A DNA stretch of 17,951 nt from Betaproteobacteria bacterium (GTDB lineage: Bacteria; Pseudomonadota; Gammaproteobacteria; Burkholderiales; SG8-39). Within the stretch, counting starts at the first letter, position 1. Each line of letters opens with the position of its first letter. Made by a program: the position numbers and the translations under genes. Of the stretch, positions 14,085 to 17,951 are shown in pieces. The notes beneath the pieces were generated by a model. That model saw only the letters and a list, made by a program, of their open reading frames with translations. It was not told the origin of the DNA and made no database searches. The DNA lies in contig SHXF01000087.1 in NCBI GenBank assembly GCA_009693435.1, positions 1 through 17,951 on the forward strand, in the 5' to 3' direction.

Positions 14085-14501
14085 ACTGCCGCACCAGTCG
14101 ACACCGCCGTCCCTGTGCCCGGCCCGCGCAATCTGGCCGGCCTGACCAGGCTCGCCCATCTCATCTACCTGCTGCACACGATTGCCGTGTTGATCGGCAT
14201 CAGCAGCGCCGCGACCATCGTGGGTGCCTTCGTATTCGGCTTCCCCTCCATCGTCGCGGTGATACTCAATTACATCAAGCGCGACGAGACGCGCGGCACG
14301 TTTCTGGAATCTCACTTCCGCTGGCAGATTCGCACATTCTGGTTTGCGTTGCTGTGGTGCGTGTTGAGCGGCGTGCTGTTTCTGACATTGATCGGCATAC
14401 CGATCGCAATCGCGCTTGCCGCAGCGGCGGGAATCTGGGTGATTTACCGCGTGGTGCGAGGCTGGATGTTGCTCAACGACGGCAAGCCCATGCCGGTTTG
14501 A
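14073..14501 (+). CDS. Small DUF4870-like membrane protein
   Basis: A 142-residue protein from ATG 14073 (156 residues if the upstream ATG 14031 is used; the extra part, KGSDGKETGVC, comes from the duplication). After a Pro/Ala-rich head it has 'LTRLAHLIYLLHTIAVLIGI' then 'GAFVFGFPSIVAVILNYIKR', then 'RGTFLESHFRWQIRTFWFAL', then 'LFLTLIGIPIAIALAAAAGI' and 'YRVVRGWMLLNDGKPM'. This layout of three to four helices with 'ESHFRWQIRTFW' and 'RGW..LNDG.PM' fits a family of small inner-membrane proteins common in betaproteobacteria, which I place near DUF4870. No enzymatic motif is seen; function unknown. It converges with dacB, 30 bp away. Confidence 0.82.
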   Translation: MSENTAAPVDTAVPVPGPRNLAGLTRLAHLIYLLHTIAVLIGISSAATIVGAFVFGFPSIVAVILNYIKRDETRGTFLESHFRWQIRTFWFALLWCVLSGVLFLTLIGIPIAIALAAAAGIWVIYRVVRGWMLLNDGKPMPV

Positions 14502-14531
14502 CGGCGCGCCGGGCATCGCCGGATACTGCAG

Positions 14532-15980
14532 TTACTTGCCCGAAGCGCCGCCGTAGACCCAGCGCAGCAGCGCGTCCTGCGCCGGTTGCGCCGCAGCCGC
14601 ATTCGCGTGATTGACGATGAATACGACTGCGAATCGCCGGCCATGGGTATCGCGAACGTAACCGGCGACGGCGCGCACATCGGCAAGCGACCCGGTCTTG
14701 ATATGGGCCTGGCCGGCCACGCTGTCGTACCTGAGCCGGCGCCGCATTGTGCCGTCGTAGGCCACCAGCGGCATCGAGGCGATGAATTCCGGCATGACCG
14801 CGCTCTGCCACGCTGCGGCCAGGATTTTCCCCATGCTCGCCGCACTGATGCGCTCCCTTCTCGACAGGCCGGACCCGTTTTCCATGACCAGTTCCGGTGC
14901 GGCGATGGACTTTTGCGTCAGCCACGACTGCACCACTTGCGCGGAACGCTCGTTGCTCCCCGGCAGCTTCAGGACTTCCGCGGACAAGGTAAGGAACAAT
15001 TGCCGCGCCATGACGTTGTTCGAATGCTTGTTGATGTCGCGCACCACATCTGCGAGCGAAGGCGATTCCGCTGCGAACAGCAGTCGCGCGGTGGGCGACG
15101 CGGTGCCGTCGCGCACACCGCCTTTGATGGTCCCCCCCAGTTCCTCCCAGATCTGGCGAAACATGCCGGAGATGTAGGCGCGATGGCCCAGGAGCGCGAT
15201 GTTCCAGGTCTTTTCCGCGCAACTCGACGGATAGGCGCCGCTGAAGTTCGCGCGAGCACTTGCGGCGCTGCTGAACAGGTCGGCCTTGAGGCGCGCGCGC
15301 CAGTCGCCGCACGGTCCTTCGACCGGGCGGATCGACGAGGTCAATTCGAGTTGCGCCGGCCGCGGTTCTGCCATGACCATTACCCGTCGGCCGTCCTCAT
15401 CGGGCACGAACGTGAAACGGACTGTCTTGAAGTTCAGCAGCAGCGCGTCCGGACTGACGTTGTAGGGCCGCAAGGGTTCACTGTCGAACCGGCCCGCGTC
15501 ATCCTCCTGAGCCTCGAAATAGCTTCGGTCCAGCACCAGGTCGCCCTGGATGTCGCGCAGGCCGCGCGCGCGCAGTGCGCGCAGCAACAACCAGAAATTC
15601 TCCAGGGTCAGTTTCGGGTCCCCCGTGCCGCGGATGACCAGATCACCCTCCAGCGCGTCGCCGGCGAGGCGACCGTTCGCGTAGGCCTCCGTCCGCCACG
15701 TGAATGCCGGGCCAAGAATCTCGAGCGCGGCGAACGAGGTGACCAGCTTCATCGTGGATGCCGGATTCATCGTTTGCCCGGCGTTGTGCGTGAGTCCGGG
15801 TTTCAGGCTGCCGACCTCCTGAACCAGTATCGCCACGCTTGCCAACGGGATGCCTGCCGCTGCAAGTGATGAGGCCACCGATCCTGGCAGCGATTGCGCC
15901 GAACCGGTTACAGGGGCAAGCCAGAACGCAAATGCCTGTGCGCAAAGCAAAAAAATTCGAAACGTCGGTCTTGGCCGCAT
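14532..15980 (-). CDS. dacB: D-Ala-D-Ala carboxypeptidase/endopeptidase (PBP4, DacB)
   Basis: A 482-residue periplasmic class C penicillin-binding protein that trims or cleaves peptidoglycan cross-links. ATG 15980 precedes a signal peptide: RPR, hydrophobic 'FRIFLLCAQAFAFWLA', cleavage near 'GSAQS'. A TTG at 16010 is possible but less likely. The three penicillin-binding motifs are in place: S75-T-M-K78 in 'NPASTMKLVTSFA', S320-N-N322 in 'INKHSNNVMARQL', and K428-T-G430 in 'AHIKTGSLADV'. The long insert between the first two motifs, as in DacB/PBP4, starts near 'GDLVIRGTGDPKLT'. No frameshift is seen. It is divergent from the tRNA-Phe gene. Confidence 0.95.
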   Translation of the reverse strand: MRPRPTFRIFLLCAQAFAFWLAPVTGSAQSLPGSVASSLAAAGIPLASVAILVQEVGSLKPGLTHNAGQTMNPASTMKLVTSFAALEILGPAFTWRTEAYANGRLAGDALEGDLVIRGTGDPKLTLENFWLLLRALRARGLRDIQGDLVLDRSYFEAQEDDAGRFDSEPLRPYNVSPDALLLNFKTVRFTFVPDEDGRRVMVMAEPRPAQLELTSSIRPVEGPCGDWRARLKADLFSSAASARANFSGAYPSSCAEKTWNIALLGHRAYISGMFRQIWEELGGTIKGGVRDGTASPTARLLFAAESPSLADVVRDINKHSNNVMARQLFLTLSAEVLKLPGSNERSAQVVQSWLTQKSIAAPELVMENGSGLSRRERISAASMGKILAAAWQSAVMPEFIASMPLVAYDGTMRRRLRYDSVAGQAHIKTGSLADVRAVAGYVRDTHGRRFAVVFIVNHANAAAAQPAQDALLRWVYGGASGK

Positions 15981-16095
15981 CGTAATGGCTTGCTTTGCAG
16001 AATGACGCAAGTATGCCAGCCCGACTGGCGCACTCCAAACCCGTTTGCCTCCAGCCCTGCGTATCTTGGTTGCCTCCAGGCTCTATCGGCGATTC

Positions 16096-16124
16096 TTGGC
16101 GGGCCTGCAGATTACCCTTATAAT
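16096..16124 (+). promoter_or_regulatory. Promoter of tRNA-Phe
   Basis: TTGGCG (16096-16101) and consensus TATAAT (16119-16124) are exactly 17 bp apart, with a GC-rich discriminator (CCGGCC) after the -10 box. This is what is expected of a strong, stringently controlled stable-RNA promoter. Confidence 0.8.
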
Positions 16125-16165
16125 CCGGCCTCATTTCGCGGCCGTTCTTTCCGCGGACGCCCCGG

Positions 16166-16241
<76 letters not shown>

Positions 16242-16280
16242 AAAATTATCTCTCCTGGACGTCGCTCATTTGTCAAATAG

Positions 16281-16310
16281 GTTGCCAACCCGGTTGCCAC
16301 AATGTTGCCA
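16281..16310. repeat. Three GTTGCCA copies before the Sel1 gene
   Basis: GTTGCCA occurs at 16281-16287, 16293-16299 and 16304-16310, about one helical turn apart (12 and 11 bp). The last copy lies within the first codons of the Sel1-repeat gene. It could be a binding site array or chance. Confidence 0.5.
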
Positions 16311-17450
16311 ATGAGATTGCGAAATCTTTGCTGGTGCGTTCATGCAAAAGGCGTAGTTGCAGGCCTCGCCATGGCGCTAACCGTGTCCGCCACTGCAGCC
16401 ACAAGCCAGAGCGAACTGCTCGCGGCCAGCACCCGCCCCGCAAAGTCAGCCGCCGCGAAAAAGGCCCGACCAGCACCGCCGGCGCCGGAAAAAGTAGCGT
16501 CCGATATCACGGCCCTGACACTCCAGGATCTGACGCCGAAGTCAGCGCAGGATCTTGAAGTGCTCGTCGCCGACGCGCGGCGGGTGCTTAAGTTCAATCC
16601 TCGCGCTGAAACAGCGCGCCAGAATCTGGGGTGGATCTCCGTTGAAGCCGCCAACCGCATTCTGGAACAGGAAACGATGGCGACGCCCGAAGCCCGGTTC
16701 TATGCACTGCTGGTTCGCGATCAGCTTGCCGACACCTTCTGGCGGATCGGTCAGTCGGTCAAGAGCGAGCCGGCTCGCGCCCAGGCTGCGCTTGGGTTGT
16801 ACTTCAGCGAAGGCATCCTGGTGCAGAAGGACGCCGAACGGGGCTGTCAGCATTTCGTGCAGGCCGGCGGACTCGGCCACGCTGCGGCGGCCTACCGCGC
16901 TTACCAATGTCGCCAGAAGCCCGATCCGGGCCAGGCGAAGCAGTTGCTCGAAAAGGCCGCGTTGGGCGGCCACCTCGTCGCGCAGGAGGTAATGGGTCGG
17001 GCCTGCATAGAAGGAGGGGCGGTCGATGTCGCGTGCGCCAAGAAATGGCTGGAGCCCGCCGCAGAACGCGGGCGCGTCAGTGCGATGAGCGTGCTTGCCT
17101 GGCTGTACGCGCAGGAGCCGGCCGAAGAGTCCCTCTCCCGGGCGGTTCAACTCTATGAAAAAGCGGCGGCGGCCGGGGACCCGGCGGCGCAAAGCAATTA
17201 CGGCGAATTATACGAAACCGGGCGTGGTGTGCCGCGGGACCTCCCACAAGCCCGCCGCTGGTACCGCCTCAGCGCCGACCAGGGTTTCGGCCCCGGACAA
17301 TTCAACCTTGCCAGGATGCTGGGTTTTGGCACCGGCGGCGAGAAGGACATCGCGGCGTCACGTCAATTGGCGCTCAAAGCGCGCGAGCATGGAATAGCGC
17401 AGGCCGACGAGCTGTTGAAGATGCTGGAGCAAGACGGCAAGGTGCCTTGA
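16302..17450 (+). CDS. Exported Sel1-like repeat protein
   Basis: A protein of 382 residues from ATG 16302 (ATG 16311 is equally possible). It has an N-terminal export signal: RLRN, then 'GVVAGLAMALTVSATAATSQ', with likely cleavage after ATA. A Lys/Pro/Ala-rich linker follows. The rest is helical, with Sel1-type repeats clearest in the C-terminal half: 'GDPAAQSNYGELYETGRGVP', 'DLPQARRWYRLSADQGFGPG', 'QFNLARMLGFGTGG'. Earlier, more divergent units include 'ARAQAALGLYFSEGILVQKD' and 'LLEKAALGGHLVAQEVMGRA'. Such proteins are periplasmic or surface scaffolds for protein-protein contacts; the partner is unknown. It follows tRNA-Phe on the same strand. Confidence 0.82.
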   Translation: MLPMRLRNLCWCVHAKGVVAGLAMALTVSATAATSQSELLAASTRPAKSAAAKKARPAPPAPEKVASDITALTLQDLTPKSAQDLEVLVADARRVLKFNPRAETARQNLGWISVEAANRILEQETMATPEARFYALLVRDQLADTFWRIGQSVKSEPARAQAALGLYFSEGILVQKDAERGCQHFVQAGGLGHAAAAYRAYQCRQKPDPGQAKQLLEKAALGGHLVAQEVMGRACIEGGAVDVACAKKWLEPAAERGRVSAMSVLAWLYAQEPAEESLSRAVQLYEKAAAAGDPAAQSNYGELYETGRGVPRDLPQARRWYRLSADQGFGPGQFNLARMLGFGTGGEKDIAASRQLALKAREHGIAQADELLKMLEQDGKVP

Positions 17451-17858
17451 AAATGGCGTCGGTATCCGTTCGGTATCCTCGTTCGCCAATAAGTGGATGA
17501 AACGTAGCGTGCGCCACGCGCACGAAGCAACAAGACCTTCCGTCGTTCTTGCGAGCGCGCTTCCGAACGCTTATACCGCGTCAACTTGGTTGGTATTTCG
17601 TCAGAATGTTGCGCCCGCACAACAAGGAAAGGGCAGAAGCAGTGTTCATTTTTACAAAATCTGCTAGTCTCCGTGAACTTGTGCTCGAAATTTTCCTTGA
17701 ACATAACCGCTCGCGGGAGTGAAAGTGATAGGGCTGCAAAGATTGGGCTTGTTGCAAAATACTGACAAACGAGATTAAAGCATTGCTGTAGATCACTGAA
17801 ATATAGTCTTTTCCAAATCAGGTTTGAGCCTGGAGCGGTCTGAGAACAGGGGCGCGAA
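17451..17858. other. Intergenic region with one strong hairpin
   Basis: No gene is supported in 408 bases. CGGTATCC is repeated twice (about 17459 and 17471). A perfect hairpin CGTGCGC-CAC-GCGCACG lies at 17508-17524, with no T-run, so it is a weak candidate for a terminator of the Sel1 gene. The rest is lower in GC and AT-rich towards 17640-17820, consistent with a promoter region for the gene at the right edge, but I could not settle a -35/-10 pair. Confidence 0.45.
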
Positions 17859-17951
17859 GTGAATCGATCTGTTGAAGAAGGTCGCAGTATAGCGGGGGTA
17901 TTGGTCAAGCCAGTTTTGATCGGCAATGGAGTTGTTGCGGCGGCGTCATTG
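17859..17951 (+). CDS. Start of a hypothetical protein, cut by window edge
   Basis: GTG 17859 is preceded by AGGGG (17848-17852) at 6-nt spacing and opens a frame of 31 codons that runs to the window end. It begins NRSVEEGRSIAGVLVKPVLI and continues GNGVVAAASL, with a hydrophobic stretch that suggests a membrane or exported protein. Too little is visible for a family assignment. Confidence 0.5.
   Translation, partial: MNRSVEEGRSIAGVLVKPVLIGNGVVAAASL

Noticed and set aside
14586..15869. 427-codon open frame on the + strand
   Set aside because: Antisense to dacB, which has a signal peptide and all three penicillin-binding motifs.

Overview
The window looks like a chromosomal segment of a Gram-negative proteobacterium, most likely a betaproteobacterium. 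This is an inference from a high-GC housekeeping block (recG, ubiA, ubiD, a DacB/PBP4-type peptidase, tRNA-Phe, a Sel1-repeat lipoprotein-like protein). No species can be named from the sequence alone.

It has two contrasting halves. Positions 1 to about 7,250 are an accessory region with by-eye lower GC in places and many broken genes. It holds a C-terminal scrap of a BrxL/Lon-like (BREX) protein, a compact three-gene operon of uncharacterised proteins led by a TIGR04255-family protein, a HigA-type antitoxin whose HigB toxin survives only as a tail, a HEPN/HepT-like toxin scrap, an orphan reverse-strand hypothetical gene, the 3' part of a group II intron reverse transcriptase, a complete ChpS/ChpB (MazE/MazF-like) pair, and a complete HigB-like toxin overlapping a HigA-type antitoxin fused to an ImmA/IrrE (M78) zinc peptidase. 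Both intact toxin-antitoxin pairs have a palindromic operator next to an extended -10 promoter, as expected for autoregulation.

Positions about 7,200 to 17,450 are mostly core genome. A reverse-strand pair (TPR protein, then an APC-type permease) diverges from recG. The permease has lost the whole middle of its membrane domain, leaving two helices joined in frame to the cytosolic C-terminal domain. After recG comes an overlapping ubiA-SDR-ubiD operon for ubiquinone synthesis: UbiA prenylates 4-hydroxybenzoate and UbiD decarboxylates the product. The SDR between them lacks the usual catalytic Tyr and Lys. Next is a small membrane protein whose ribosome binding site and start codon lie in a 42-bp tandem duplication, itself next to four 15-bp repeats. 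A convergent dacB, a tRNA-Phe with a near-ideal promoter and a secreted Sel1-repeat protein follow, and a new gene begins at the right edge.

The most promising candidate for an undescribed system is the three-gene operon at 660-2478, which sits beside the BREX remnant and among toxin-antitoxin modules.
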